DNA of 64,000 bases from Xylogone sp. PMI_703 (taxonomy: Eukaryota; Ascomycota; Leotiomycetes), in assembly GCA_021399445.1 (NCBI GenBank), contig JAJTUQ010000003.1, forward strand, positions 1,240,001 through 1,304,000, given 5' to 3'. The notes below the pieces were generated by a model. The model was given only the letters and a program-made list of their open reading frames with translations, made no database searches and had not been told where the DNA came from. Shown piece after piece: positions 11,267 through 21,780 of the stretch. The translations under genes were made by a program, and so were the position numbers. The stretch's first letter is position 1. Each line of letters begins with the position of its first letter.

Positions 11267-11271
11267 CATTT

Positions 11272-12264
11272 TTGATCATACATATTTCGTAAATTTTATT
11301 GTAAAATAACAATTAAACAACTTTGTCCATGATTTCACTTAAACTCCACTATATTTCACTGCAATTAGAAGTATGTGTGTTGATTCGGTTAAAGTGTAAG
11401 TAACTCTTTCCTTTGGCCCATGCCAACATGCAAGCCAATCGTAGCTCGACTGGGGTCAAGAGTCCCTATCAACCTTTGTACGGGAGCAACTGTATTGGTA
11501 AATGTCGTAAACCACATACAGTGAGATTTACGCTATGCCTTCCTTTCAATACAGACTCTTCTACTACCTTCCCCTTCTCACCACGCCCCGTGCTCACATC
11601 CATCCTCCTAGATTCCTTCTCTTGTAGGCCACGTACCAGATACACGCGCATCTTGGCTGGTTGGGTCCATCCAGCACATATCCTTAGCCCTCTGAATAAG
11701 CGAATTTAGCTAAGCCATATTAAGAAGACATACTGTCTACATTCGCGTTGAGTTTCACCCTCAAAATTTGCTTTGAAAACTATCAAATATGTCTCTAAAA
11801 ACAGTAAGAAATGCGCTTCTGAATAATGTGAATAGATCTTTCATTTGTTGTGAAACGAATTGTAAAAATTGTTGAAATCATGGTCAAATCTTTATGAATT
11901 TTCTATATCTATCTAATCAATAAAAAAGTACTAAAACAACAAAACTGTTTCATATGAAACTGAAACCCACTTCAGTTTCTGTTCCAAAGAGTGGATGTGC
12001 AACACTGTGTCAGTACAGTGTGCTGTATAGTAATGACAGAAGCTAAGCCGTCCACCTTGGGGGGGATAGGCATTATAAGACAGAGAGCTACTTCAGATTT
12101 GTGTCATTCTTATCCAACTCAAATGCATATTATCATTTTTCCGTTACGTATCTGTGCATGTCACCGGTATCGAACGTCGATAGAGCCTCCAGAGAAACTC
12201 ATTGTTATAGCCAGCCCTTTTGTATAAAAATAAATCCTTCTATGGTTGACCAATGGATATCCAT
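11272..12264. other. AT-rich intergenic region
   Basis: About 1 kb between the transposon and a small secreted-protein gene. Overlapping frames of 60-98 codons on both strands at 11413-11709 do not resemble proteins and contain no signal peptide. No repeats of note were recognised. Confidence 0.4.
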
Positions 12265-12687
12265 CTATAAACAAGGCTCCACTGAAAAGGATCCAAACCC
12301 TGGCTCATCAGGATAGAAAACTAGTTCACCACGTATCGCTCGCGGCTTCTCATGGCAACATCCATCTTCATATACTTGGACTACATCTCTCGTTAGGCCG
12401 CTACTTTGACAAATAACTAGATAGATTAACTTACCGCATGTTCCAGAAAGTGTCGAGTCAAGTTTAACTGCAGTAACAACATTGGATCCCACATAAGGTC
12501 TGACGTTCACACACGAATTAACAATAGCGGATATCTTTGTGAAGGGAGGACCATTTATTTCAGCATCCTTATCTAAAAAGTCGAAATTTAGGTAGATGCT
12601 AATGTGTGCTGATGCAGGCAAAGGCGTTTGAAGGTGATATGCACTGACTGATACTAACAAGCAAGATAAAATGATTCTGGAAGCCAT
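12265..12687 (-). CDS. Small cysteine-rich secreted protein, hypothetical
   Basis: The frame is open from 12759, but the ATG at 12687 places a classic signal peptide (MASRIILSCLLVSVSA) at the very start, so that start was chosen. It yields 140 residues. The mature part holds six cysteines, including an adjacent pair in a DGCCHE motif and a C-terminal EPCL. This pattern fits fungal small secreted proteins or effectors, most of which lack known function. A GTAAGT at about codon 93 could start a very short intron of about 33 nt. That is below the usual size here, so read-through is preferred. It lies alone in the repeat-rich island. Confidence 0.55.
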   Translation of the reverse strand: MASRIILSCLLVSVSAYHLQTPLPASAHISIYLNFDFLDKDAEINGPPFTKISAIVNSCVNVRPYVGSNVVTAVKLDSTLSGTCGKLIYLVICQSSGLTRDVVQVYEDGCCHEKPRAIRGELVFYPDEPGFGSFSVEPCL

Positions 12688-13322
12688 AGCCTTAGATTGA
12701 TAGCCTCCCAAAAGGAAACCAAACAAGTAGGCAGATGCTGGGCCTTCAACAGAGGTCATACGGCAGGAGAAACGATACGTCTTCGATTTGCAACCAAGAA
12801 TCTTAAGTTCAAATCATAGGTCATAATAGGCTGACAAAGTTCAGTCTACAATGTAGAAAATGTTTGCAACAACAGCGAGCATACCTCGTTACTTAACAAA
12901 TGACATTCTCATATTATGTAAGGGTTGCGGCATAAAGTGGGACCTCATTTGGGAAAGAAATACAATATTCTTTTCTTGTCTTCGGGATCTGAGCATATCT
13001 TGAGCTAATTATAAATGAATAACGGTCAGGAAGTCTCCAGGCATTGATTGCCAAAGTATTGAGAAGCGTACACCTGGTGTGATAAACAGTCTGAGTTCGG
13101 AACATAACAATGCATCAAGTAAAGCGCGATACATGAACTTCGAGTATTTTGCACGTTGCATAATCGTCGGCTTGCGAAATCGGCCTCCGTTTCTACAGTT
13201 CCCCTGACTGAAGGAAGGTGGGTCCATAAGGCGGCTTCCAAATTTGGTATTACCAGTAGAACATCAGAAGGTTCCGTCGGTTTCCATTGGCTGGAAACCT
13301 TGCTACTTTATAGACCTACCTT

Positions 13323-13651
13323 CCTTCATTTAGGGAAGGGGACTGTAGTCGTTACCTCTTAGTCGACGGAAGCGGCTGACTCGGAGGCGGTTGCCACACC
13401 TTTTTTTATATACAACTCGTATACAAAAAAGAAATCAGTCTCATCAAACTACTACAACAAAATTATCCTCAGGTTATCACAATAACATATTTTATTTTGA
13501 CTCCACTTGAATAGCGCGTTTTAACAATTGGGGTATAACTACTGAAAACCTTAATATGAGTTTTATGGTAACAACTAAGATATTTAAGGTTAAAGAGTTT
13601 ACGAGTGGTAACCGCTTCCGCCGACCAGGAGGCAACGACTAGAAATGAAGG
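13323..13651. repeat. 329-bp inverted-repeat element (MITE-like)
   Basis: The left arm from CCTTCATTT (13323) through TAGTCGTTACC and GACGGAAGCGG pairs with the right arm ending AAATGAAGG (13651). About 45 bp match imperfectly, and the left arm carries an extra GGGAAGGGGA block. The interior is AT-rich, with a run of seven T near 13401. No coding capacity. Target duplications were not resolved. Confidence 0.6.
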
Positions 13652-14321
13652 TTGATTTCGCGAGCCGACGATTAAAATTACATTAGTTAAATAACTACAG
13701 TGAAATAAGCTTACTCAGACTCGTTGCATAGAACCGTATTAGAAATAGCGGATTCTATTACCCTTGCACCTTGGAAATTACATACTTGTACATTTCTTCA
13801 GACTGAATAACTACCTCATTATGCACGTACAGTACATTGAGAAACACTGTTAAAGTATCATTACCTAACTCACTAAGTGCAACATCTCGCTGTTTGATTT
13901 CAAAGATATGTGAACGAGATCAATTATTTCTAATCATACGTAATCTGAAAGATATTACTGGAGATATCAGAATTCCATCAAGAGCGTTGGAAATGCTTAA
14001 CATTACAGCGTTCTGGAAAGAAAGACAACGCCAAGGCCGTAGTACCTACTGAGACGGGATGATATTTTGGTGCCGTGTCATGATGACGGACAGGGTCAAA
14101 GAACTGCCGAACAGGTCATGCACATTGGCCGACGGAACCGAGCATAATACATGCATAAACTGCGGATACTTGCTGATTTAGGAGAATCAGACTCTGACTC
14201 CAGGGCAGGTTCTTACTTTATAACAGGGTTCCTGAAACTGTGCAAGCTTCTAGGAGTATGTATCGCCTCATAGAGAAAGTAAGTGCAATTATACTGTAAA
14301 ATAGGGTTATGAATAGTTACT

Positions 14322-14428
14322 TCACACAGGGCGCAACCTGTCCGTGCTCGATTGCCCCAAGAGACACCTTTCCATAGTATTCTACAAATGTGCACAGCCA
14401 GGAAAGTGTAGTATATTGCGCCCTGCAC
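14322..14428. repeat. Degenerate copy of a short hairpin repeat
   Basis: The core ATTGCCCCAAGAG and the arm GGAAAGTGTAGTATATTGCG match the clearer palindromic element at 54357-54474. The left arm of this copy is partly deleted. Two separated copies of the same short palindrome point to a dispersed non-autonomous element family. Confidence 0.55.
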
Positions 14429-15708
14429 CGCAATGATTCTGCGCTTTGAGAAGTTTTGGTGATCGTACTGTGGTGCCAGCAAATTGCCAGCAATAATCTC
14501 GGGATTTACCACCTCCACCGCTTCCTGAACCACAGTATTTGATTGGGTAATAGCTTCCTGTGCTGTCAAAGAACCTATATGAACTAACTGCTGCCGAGGT
14601 CTTTTGGGTTTTAACGTTCGGAAATATAATGTCATCATTTTAGAGAATACGACATTGCATCTATGGCAAGAAACATGCCCCACAGCTTTCATAACGTCAA
14701 AATCAGAGAGGGGAAGCAGAGAAATCACCCCCCTCGAATACTGGGGCTGTAATATTTCGTGTTTTGTGATGTTCGGAGCGTTGGTTTCAGACGCGTCGAC
14801 GTGTCGCTGATAGAGAATAATCACTCGCAGTCTTTTGGCTTCCGTTCCCGGTTCCTGCTGAGAGCCAAGCCCTCTAAGCTAAGCTATGCTCCCCAGGTGC
14901 ATGTACTGACACCCATCGCCATATGATGCAAGACGTTGATGGGCTCCCACCTGATTGCCTAATGCAGGACTATTGGTCCTAGTTCTATGCACTACCTCTT
15001 CTGTTACATGTGCATCGGCATTAGCTTGTCCAATGATATCGCAGACTATCTTAATAGCCTGTTAGTGAAGATGGAAGTCTTGTTTGTCAAATCTAAACCT
15101 ACTCTATGATTGCCGCTTGAGAATACGCTTTACAAGATGCCCAACAAAAATTCTCATAAAAGATGGAACAGGGCTTCATTTATAGTTTCTAGGGGACCGC
15201 AGTTTTAAAAGTCGGCCGCACCAGCCATATTGGGAATAGCTGGGGATTATTATATTTCAAATAGTCAAATAATCGAAGTGAAGCTTAATCTCAAATATTT
15301 GCTACTATGGATGATAAAAATATCTAAAAGAATATACTGTATCAATCGTCGGCTCGATTACGCGGCTTTTGTTGTCCGTTTTCTCGCAGTCGGGGGAAGT
15401 GCTTGACATTGATAAGCTTCCTTGGCAAAACCATTTTGATGAACTCTGATACGGGTGAGCCGTAAAAGGGATGCGAGGGGCTAGAAGAGGAATTATAGTA
15501 GAGAAGGAGTGGTGGCTCAATAAATAAGTAAAACAAAACTGAAGCATTTTTGTTCAATATGCATCTAACCGTCACAAGCTTTTCGAATATTTCTTTATCC
15601 TAATAGCTCATATACTTATGCAGGGTCTAGCATAAAAATTCGGCGACTCCTGTGTACACTATCTTACTTTACATTAACTCAATATCCTTCTGGATACCGG
15701 GTTTTCAG

Positions 15709-16048
15709 TTAAGGAGGCGGATAATAAGGAGCCCCCACATACTAAAGCCGTATTAACAACCAAGTGCTATTTGTTTTGAAATGTCCATGAATTACTTACA
15801 CACAGTCCATAAAGTCCTGGAGGACATCCACAATTTGGGTAGCATGGTGCTACCACCCCGTTGAGATCCAAATCGCAGAGACAAGTGCTGGCCTGGCCAG
15901 CCTCAACCGGGCATCCACAGTTGGGGTAACATGGGCATTTATTCAATCGAGCTTCAAGAGCATTGCCGACCTGGTTTGTTGAGACGGGTTTTGGCGAAGC
16001 CGATGCCAGAGCGGCAAGTAGAAATAGGATAGATGTTGTAAAATGCAT
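15709..16048 (-). CDS. Small secreted protein with two YPNCGC motifs (paralogue A)
   Basis: ATG at 16048 begins a signal peptide (MHFTTSILFLLAALASAS), then a short pro-region ending ALEAR and a cysteine-rich domain. CPCYPNCGCP is followed about 20 residues later by APCYPNCGCPPGLYGLC. Exon 1 is 16048-15800. A 58-nt GTAAGT...TTTAG intron (15799-15742) leads to a short exon ending at 15709, giving 93 residues with a Tyr/Pro-rich tail. Without splicing the frame ends at 15767, also at 93 residues. The splice is preferred because paralogue B at 16890 has an intron of the same length at the same place. Function is unknown. Secretion and disulfide or metal binding are inferred from composition. Confidence 0.7.
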
Positions 16049-16889
16049 TATTTGACTCTGGAGTGATCTTGCGTCAAAAAAAATGGAAGAAGAAAGCAAC
16101 GAAGCATCCCGCTTATACACCTATATATACTTCAATGATTATTCTATCTACACTTCCATAAGGGATGTATAGATATCTAACTATAACTGGAAGGTGTAAA
16201 TAGTGACTACATGAGGACAGAGCAAGAATGTAGACAAGGAAAGTAATCCCGGGATGTTAATGAGGCATATAAATTGCTATTGAACTACCGCTTTAGATAC
16301 GCGAAGAAGCCAATCATAAGTATCTCTGGTTTTTCCGAAGTTTGTATATATGGATATCTTAGGACGCCGTGAAAGTAAGAAGGATTGCTGTGCCGCTATA
16401 GCAATATAAAATCAGGATTCAGATATTAAACTTAGACGGGAAGTCTAGGTCCCTCCTCCCTAAAGTGTTGAGACGGCACGCAGCAAGCCTGCAGATGCGA
16501 GGCGGGTGAGGCGGGGTAAAGTTTTACTACTTCATTCTGGGCGGAATCCCACGCGGGAAGACGGAGACCAGGGGCAACGGGGATTTACTGCAAGGTAGTG
16601 TCCTAACCAAAGCTCTATGATTGGCCCCTTCGCGTATCTAAAAGACTGTAGATTTAGTTCTAGACTTTACTATCTTACATTACTTGCATTTTAGAGTGAT
16701 ATGAACATACCTTTCAGGTGTACTTTCTACCTATGGTTAAATATGTATATTCTTCCTGAACTGATATATTCTGCGTATATATGCATAGATATAAGCAGAT
16801 CTGTCTCTTCGTTGACTTCACATTCTCATTTTAACTAGCTCTTCTACCGAATCTTCCTCTGAAAGAGTAGCCTATTCCAACAAATAACA
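16049..16889. promoter_or_regulatory. Divergent region between the two YPNCGC genes, holding an inverted-repeat element
   Basis: 840 bp separate the two start codons. A TIR element of about 355 bp (16290-16644) sits in the middle. TATATA-type sequences lie close to each gene (TATATATAC near 16121-16130 on the A side, GTATATATGCAT near 16775 on the B side). Shared expression of the pair is plausible but unproven. Confidence 0.5.
16290..16644. repeat. 355-bp element with 28-bp terminal inverted repeats
   Basis: The left end CTTTAGATACGCGAAGAAGC and the right end, read on the other strand as CTTTTAGATACGCGAAGGGG, continue into CCAATCATA on both sides. The interior includes a GC-rich patch (16480-16600) unlike its surroundings. 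No frame of note. MITE-like; target duplication unclear. Confidence 0.65.
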
Positions 16890-17220
16890 ATGAATATCAA
16901 GGCCATCTGCTGGGCATTCATTGCGGTTGCATCGGCTTCGCCAATGGCATTATCAGAATCTGAGTCCACAAGTAGCTTGCATACTCTTGAGGCTCGTTAT
17001 GCGCAATGCCCTTGTTATCCTAATTGCGGATGCCCCGATCTAGCTGGTGTCCACAGCTCCTGTTATTGTACACCGTACACAGGTGCAACGCCTGCGCCAT
17101 GCTACCCGAATTGCGGATGTACAGGAGGGCTTTTTGGAGTCTGTGTAGGTGATTTCTGTTATAAATATAAGAATAATTTCTAACAATGAATGCGAATGTT
17201 AGGTCGAAGCATCAGGTTAA
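16890..17220 (+). CDS. Small secreted protein with two YPNCGC motifs (paralogue B)
   Basis: Exon 1 (16890-17144) encodes 85 residues: signal peptide (MNIKAICWAFIAVASAS), acidic/Ser-rich pro-region ending TLEARY, then CPCYPNCGCP, a C-Y-C pair, and PCYPNCGCTGGLFGVC. A GTAGGT donor right after the final TGT codon, a TCTAAC branch site and a GTTAG acceptor define a 58-nt intron (17145-17202). A short second exon ends at 17220, for 90 residues in total. If unspliced, the frame ends at 17183 (97 residues). The cysteine spacing matches paralogue A nearly residue for residue. Function unknown; could be an effector, a metal-binding peptide or a peptide-precursor protein. Confidence 0.72.
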
Positions 17221-17811
17221 GGACTCAGTTGGCTCAAGGACGAGGATTTCCAAGATAGATCGGATACTATGATTGAATTTTCACAAAATTGACTGTGTCA
17301 GGACAATATAATCTTAGAGATCAAGTAATCATGTAATATATCAATTATATAAGTATTTAAAGATTGATGTATTTTGATACTCTATTATTTATATAAATGA
17401 TCTGTGCTTAACTCAAAAGCAAGCAAAGGAAAATAGTATGGATACTGTTGTCATCTTAGGTGGCCATAACGTAGACACTAATTTGAATTAATAGCTCAAC
17501 TAGTAGCTAAACTAGCTTCTCCCAGTGTTCCCACACTAATAATCCAGGCATCCTTGAAGGCTCTGGCAATTAACATATGCACACACGTCAACTCTAGGTT
17601 ATGAAAGCAGTAACTTGATTGTATTTCGGCGTCCTGGTCTTTAAGTTGAGCACTTTAATTCATAACCTTGCACCGTAATAAATAATCTCTAGTGCGATGA
17701 AGATATAATCTTATAAATAACTCTATATTCTTGCACTCCTATCCCCTTCAAGTAATATAACATATTTCTAAATCTCTTACTACTGCTATTATATATAGTA
17801 AAAGTGATTCC
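17221..17811. other. AT-rich intergenic region
   Basis: 591 bp between convergent genes, very AT-rich with TATATA runs near 17793. No frame above 60 codons and no repeats recognised. Likely holds both transcript ends. Confidence 0.45.
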
Positions 17812-18609
17812 TCAGGCCGCACCCCCATCAAGAGTAAGAGTCTTGCCATTCACCCACTCAGCCTCTTTACTGACAAGAAATCCAACAACATTAGCAATGT
17901 CCTGAGGAAACCCGTTACGGTGGAGAGGGGAAGCGTGAGCAGCCATCTGCATTCTCTCTTCCGGCGTATACTTTTCACCATTCGGGATGTAGTGATGTGA
18001 CACATCGTGGAACATGTCAGTGACGGTGCCGCCAGGGGCAACGGCGTTTATGGTAATCTTCTTATCTCCACAGTCCTTAGAAAGGATGCGGACGAAAGTG
18101 TCGATAGCACCTTTAGAGGCAGAGTAGAGAGAGTGTTTGGGAACACTGAAATCTCTGGCGGTGTTGGAGGAGGTAAGAATAATCCTGCCGCCTTCGCCCA
18201 GCACACGGTAGGCCTCACGGGCGACGAAGAACTGGCCACGGGTATTGAGGCTAAAGACACGATCAAATTCTTCTTCAGTAACATCTTTAAGGTGCCCGAA
18301 GCTGACGACACCTGCGTTGCTGACAGCAATGTCAAGCTTTCCAAAATGTGCAACAGCGTCATCAAAGAGCTTCGCCGTCTGGGACACCTGGCGTACGTCG
18401 GCTTTGAGGGCAATAGCATCGGAGCCGTTAGCCTTGATCTCAGCAACGACCTTTTCGGCATGTATAGAAGATGCGGAGTAGTTGACTACTACTTTGGCAC
18501 CCAGCTTGCCCAGTTGGATGGCTAGTGCAGCGCCGATACCGCGGCCTGAGCCTGTAACGAGCGCGATCTTGCCATCGAGGCGGCCAGGAACGTACTTTTC
18601 AACAGCCAT
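17812..18609 (-). CDS. Short-chain dehydrogenase, naphthol/versicolorin-reductase-like
   Basis: An intron-less frame of 265 residues, the standard length for fungal 1,3,8-trihydroxynaphthalene and versicolorin-type reductases. The NADPH motif TGSGRGIG is at 19-26, the NAG motif at 98-100, and the catalytic set Ser148, Tyr162, Lys166 (YSASK) is intact. The C-terminus ends in a D-G-G-A-A strand. Enzymes of this group reduce a phenolic or quinone ring ketone using NADPH, for example emodin to a dihydro form in monodictyphenone-type pathways (MdpC), or T4HN in melanin synthesis. Nearby anthraquinone-type genes favour the former. Codon use is regular and GC-richer than the repeat island beside it. 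Confidence 0.92.
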   Translation of the reverse strand: MAVEKYVPGRLDGKIALVTGSGRGIGAALAIQLGKLGAKVVVNYSASSIHAEKVVAEIKANGSDAIALKADVRQVSQTAKLFDDAVAHFGKLDIAVSNAGVVSFGHLKDVTEEEFDRVFSLNTRGQFFVAREAYRVLGEGGRIILTSSNTARDFSVPKHSLYSASKGAIDTFVRILSKDCGDKKITINAVAPGGTVTDMFHDVSHHYIPNGEKYTPEERMQMAAHASPLHRNGFPQDIANVVGFLVSKEAEWVNGKTLTLDGGAA

Positions 18610-19453
18610 TGTTGTGTAAATAAGTATAGAATGTATCGCCTGGGGAAGAATGCGTATGAAAAACAGGCAAAGTAGGGAGCGATTAGATGGCTGGTTGGGG
18701 TCGAGAGTGGCTAGCGCTCCTTTTTATGAATTTGGAAATACACCTCACATTGTTGTGCTCACCAGATATAATTCAAGTCTTCTCCCAGTCTCGACGTCGT
18801 TACTGTAATGTCGGGAGTGCACTGGGCTCTAGGCTCGCTGTATTTGGCATGCAGGGACCAGACTCGGGACATTGTCTGACAGCCGAAGGAGAGGCTACGG
18901 GGCATTTACGGTGGGTAGACGAGAGTCTGAGATACTAATCCCCGTGCCTTTTTTAGCACATCTTAATTCAACAAATCAATTAGAATTTACCCAATAATAA
19001 TTCCGTGGCTTAACTGTTCAATTATAAACCAAAATAGGACTAAATTATGCTAGAAAAAACACCATAAAGTTGTGTACTATTTAAATAAAGTGAACTGACA
19101 AGATTATACATTATTGAAGTCCACCTGACTCTTTTTAGTCTATGGCTTGATTCAATGAACTTTTAAAGGGAAGACGATGTATTGATTAGTTTAAATTGTT
19201 TTTGCCCTACAGATTCTCTATATCGGCCAGGAGCATGACTTTCAATTAAGAGGGAGCTTAGAAAGGGCGTTCTAAAAAAGTGTAGATATTGAGGCATTGG
19301 TGACAAATAGAACAGACACACACAAAATATAGGATCTGGGCATTGTTGCTTAGACTTTTGTCCATAGATATATAATATGTACGATAGAGTATTATCCCTG
19401 TTTTATTTCTACGAATTAGTACTATTCAAGATAGCGTCAAAGCAGTCTGGATT
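18610..19453. other. Intergenic region upstream of SDR gene
   Basis: 844 bp between two minus-strand genes. The part near 18610-18960 should contain the SDR promoter. The remainder is AT-rich and empty. No clear operator was recognised. Confidence 0.45.
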
Positions 19454-21780
19454 TCAGCTTACCGTTATCACGTCTGAGTGAAGCAACCCGCCAAATGGAT
19501 CCTCCCCAGCCAGTAGCCGCTCCCACTGAAGCCACTCATTCGGGTCCGCAGTAAATGCATCTAGGTTTGAAAACTCAAAATTGTCGTCTGGAGGAAGTAT
19601 ACCTTTCTGTGGCGTCTCCATCGGTTGCGCCATCACATCCGTGGAATTCGGTGGAACAGCAGCTTCTCGGTACTCAGGATGAGGCTTGGTCGCGCTGCGC
19701 GATGCCCTCATTTCCGCAAGGTAATCCGGTGGCACTGGCGTAGATAACCCCTGAGACCTTGCAGCTGCAGCGTACTCATCCCATACTTCTGGAATCCATT
19801 TCGACAGGGCTGAATGAACGGCATCTGCCGCTCTGCCAAATGTGTCCGGGTTGGGAGAAATGAGGACGCCGATGAGATGCCAGAGCTGCTCGATTTCAGG
19901 ACCAGCTTTACGGTGACGAGCAGCAATAAGGACATATAGAATAGTGTCCCAGATGTAAGTTGCACTTGTTCCCCCCATGTACTTGTGGAAGCTGGGGGTA
20001 TTGCGCAGGAGCGCTGCATACTCTAGTAGTTTGCTTGCGTTAACAAACATTATTTCTCGCTCACTTGCAGTTAGCTGTGTTTGCTTCTCAGCATAGTATC
20101 TTGGATTGTAAGTGAGCACTCGCATCCTGCAGATGACAGAGCGAATAACAATCAACACATACATGTGCAGTGGCTCCGAAGGATCGCAGTACCGCAAGTA
20201 TTTGGATTCAAACGCGTCTTCCAATTCAGAAATCATCTTCTCTTTTTCCTCCACAGAAACCGGAGCGCTACTAATGATATCAAAGCCACTCGCATTCGAG
20301 GTCAAAGAACAGAGATACAAACGTTTCAGGAACTGGGTGATGTCACAGTGGACGCGAAATAGTACCATAGAAGTGATTCCAGTTCGCTCTTTTGGCGGCT
20401 CCATCATCCCTGGGCTGATGTCCTCATCTTCTACATTCGATGGCGGCTCCGTGTCTCCGACGAACAGATCCAATGACGGCCTAATACGCAATAGATCTGA
20501 TGTCCGGAAGTCAAGTTGAATAATGTGCCACCAAAGCCGGCGCCGTAACTCTGTTTCAAATGGAGGTAAGCCCAAGATGTAACCATCACGATGCAGGCCA
20601 GCCCGCATAGCGAGTCGAACTGCCAACCCGCACAATATGTGAAATGTAGCCGAACTACAGAAGCTTTTCACCCCAAGCTGTGATCGATTGTTAGATTAGT
20701 GAGTTATGAAGCTGTAGTGGAAACATACCAAATATAACGAAAGAGCCTTGAGGTTCGTCAAATCAAGGGACTGGACGAATCCGGCATTTGTAAGAGCATG
20801 CGTAGCAGCTCTCTTGTACTTGCGCACAGCAGAGGTTTTATCCTGATTCAACACAGCTTGGCATTGATCCTGGGACATGGTGCTGACGGTGGCGAGGCAA
20901 AAGCATAGCAAAAGAGCTTCGATGCTCTTTGGCACATTTCCGGAGTTGGCGAGTGCCGTAGTCATGGTGCTAAAGAGAGATGGAAGATGAAGCATTTTTA
21001 ACATGGGATCAATCCGATTTGCGAAGATATTTTGAAATTGAGAGAATATCACTTGGTCGGGATAGAACTCGCGCAGGTTGATTGAGCCTTGCTTGTGACT
21101 AGGATACCCTTCCAGCCATGCGAGGAGAGAGTTGTCATTTTCGTCTGCCAGATCTGCAGGCTCAATAGGTTCATCTGGTACAGCATCATCCGGCTGTCTG
21201 AGCTGCAGATTGGAGTATTAGAACCGCTGTAATGAGAATATCAATCATTGGTCAGCGGGAGATGCTTACCTCGCTACCAAGACTTGACCACAACGTGCTG
21301 CGTAAGAGTAAGAAATGTTGTTGATCCTACTAAGCTTGTCGAGGGAACTCACCTATCAAAATTTCTGGGTGGCGGGTTTGTGGTGTATCCGGTGGATTGC
21401 ACCGCTTTCACAGACTTGGTCTGCGGCCTCGTCCCTAGCGACCTGGACGACACAGGCGTTTGGATGTCGGGCTCCGGCGTGGCATCGCTATCTGAAGTGT
21501 CATGATCAAGAGGCTGGCCGAGCTTCTCACCGTGTTCCTCAAGCATGCGCTCATACCGGCGTAGTTTATCGTGCAGTCCTTCATGGACAGTCGTCTTTGG
21601 CGTCCTCTCCAACTTCTTCTCGCGCTTGCCCCGAACTGGTGCGACGAAGCTGCATGGTCTTTGGGCCTTGAGGCAGTTGGAGCACGGCTCCTGTCGGTCG
21701 CACTTGACCTTTCGCTGCCGACAGAGCAGACAAGAGAATCCCCTGAGCGGTCGTGGATCGCGGTCCTGATTTGAATCCAT
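19454..21780 (-). CDS. Zn2Cys6 transcription factor with fungal_trans domain
   Basis: Four exons (21780-21353, 21297-21270, 21202-20729, 20677-19454) give 717 residues. Near residue 17 the zinc cluster C-x2-C-x6-C-x5-C-x2-C-x6-C is complete, followed by a basic linker and a heptad-like KLRRYERMLEEHGEKL helix for dimerisation. The middle-homology domain has the conserved L-C-G-L-A-V-R-L-A-M-R-A-G-L-H-R-D-G followed by R-R-R-L-W-W-H. The start at 21780 was preferred over an ATG 22 codons upstream because it sits just before the zinc cluster. Introns are 55, 67 and 51 nt, with a mini-exon of 28 nt. Divergent from a DHA2 transporter, it is a likely pathway-specific regulator of this region. Confidence 0.9.

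Larger units (their letters stand above)
12688..15708. other. Gene-poor repeat island
   Basis: 3 kb with two inverted-repeat elements (13323-13651 and about 14322-14428, listed separately) and no gene that can be supported. A 203-codon minus frame at 14213-14824 contains a K-P-K-R-P-R-Q-Q-L-V stretch faintly like the tail of pogo-type transposases, but its last third overlaps a repeat. The remaining frames are short. Confidence 0.45.

Noticed and set aside
11413..11709. 98-codon plus frame and its 60-codon antisense partner
   Set aside because: They overlap on opposite strands in repeat-flanking DNA, with no motif, no signal peptide and no introns.
14213..14824. 203-codon minus-strand frame as a gene
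   Set aside because: Its last third is a repeat (14322-14428), no domain is clear, and the surroundings are repeat-derived. Only a weak hint of a transposase tail remains.
15709..17220. Ribosomally made cyclic peptide (dikaritin-type) precursor
   Set aside because: The repeated YPNCGC cores are suggestive, but there are no KR/RR cleavage sites between repeats and no UstY-like (DUF3328) gene nearby. Left as an open possibility only.
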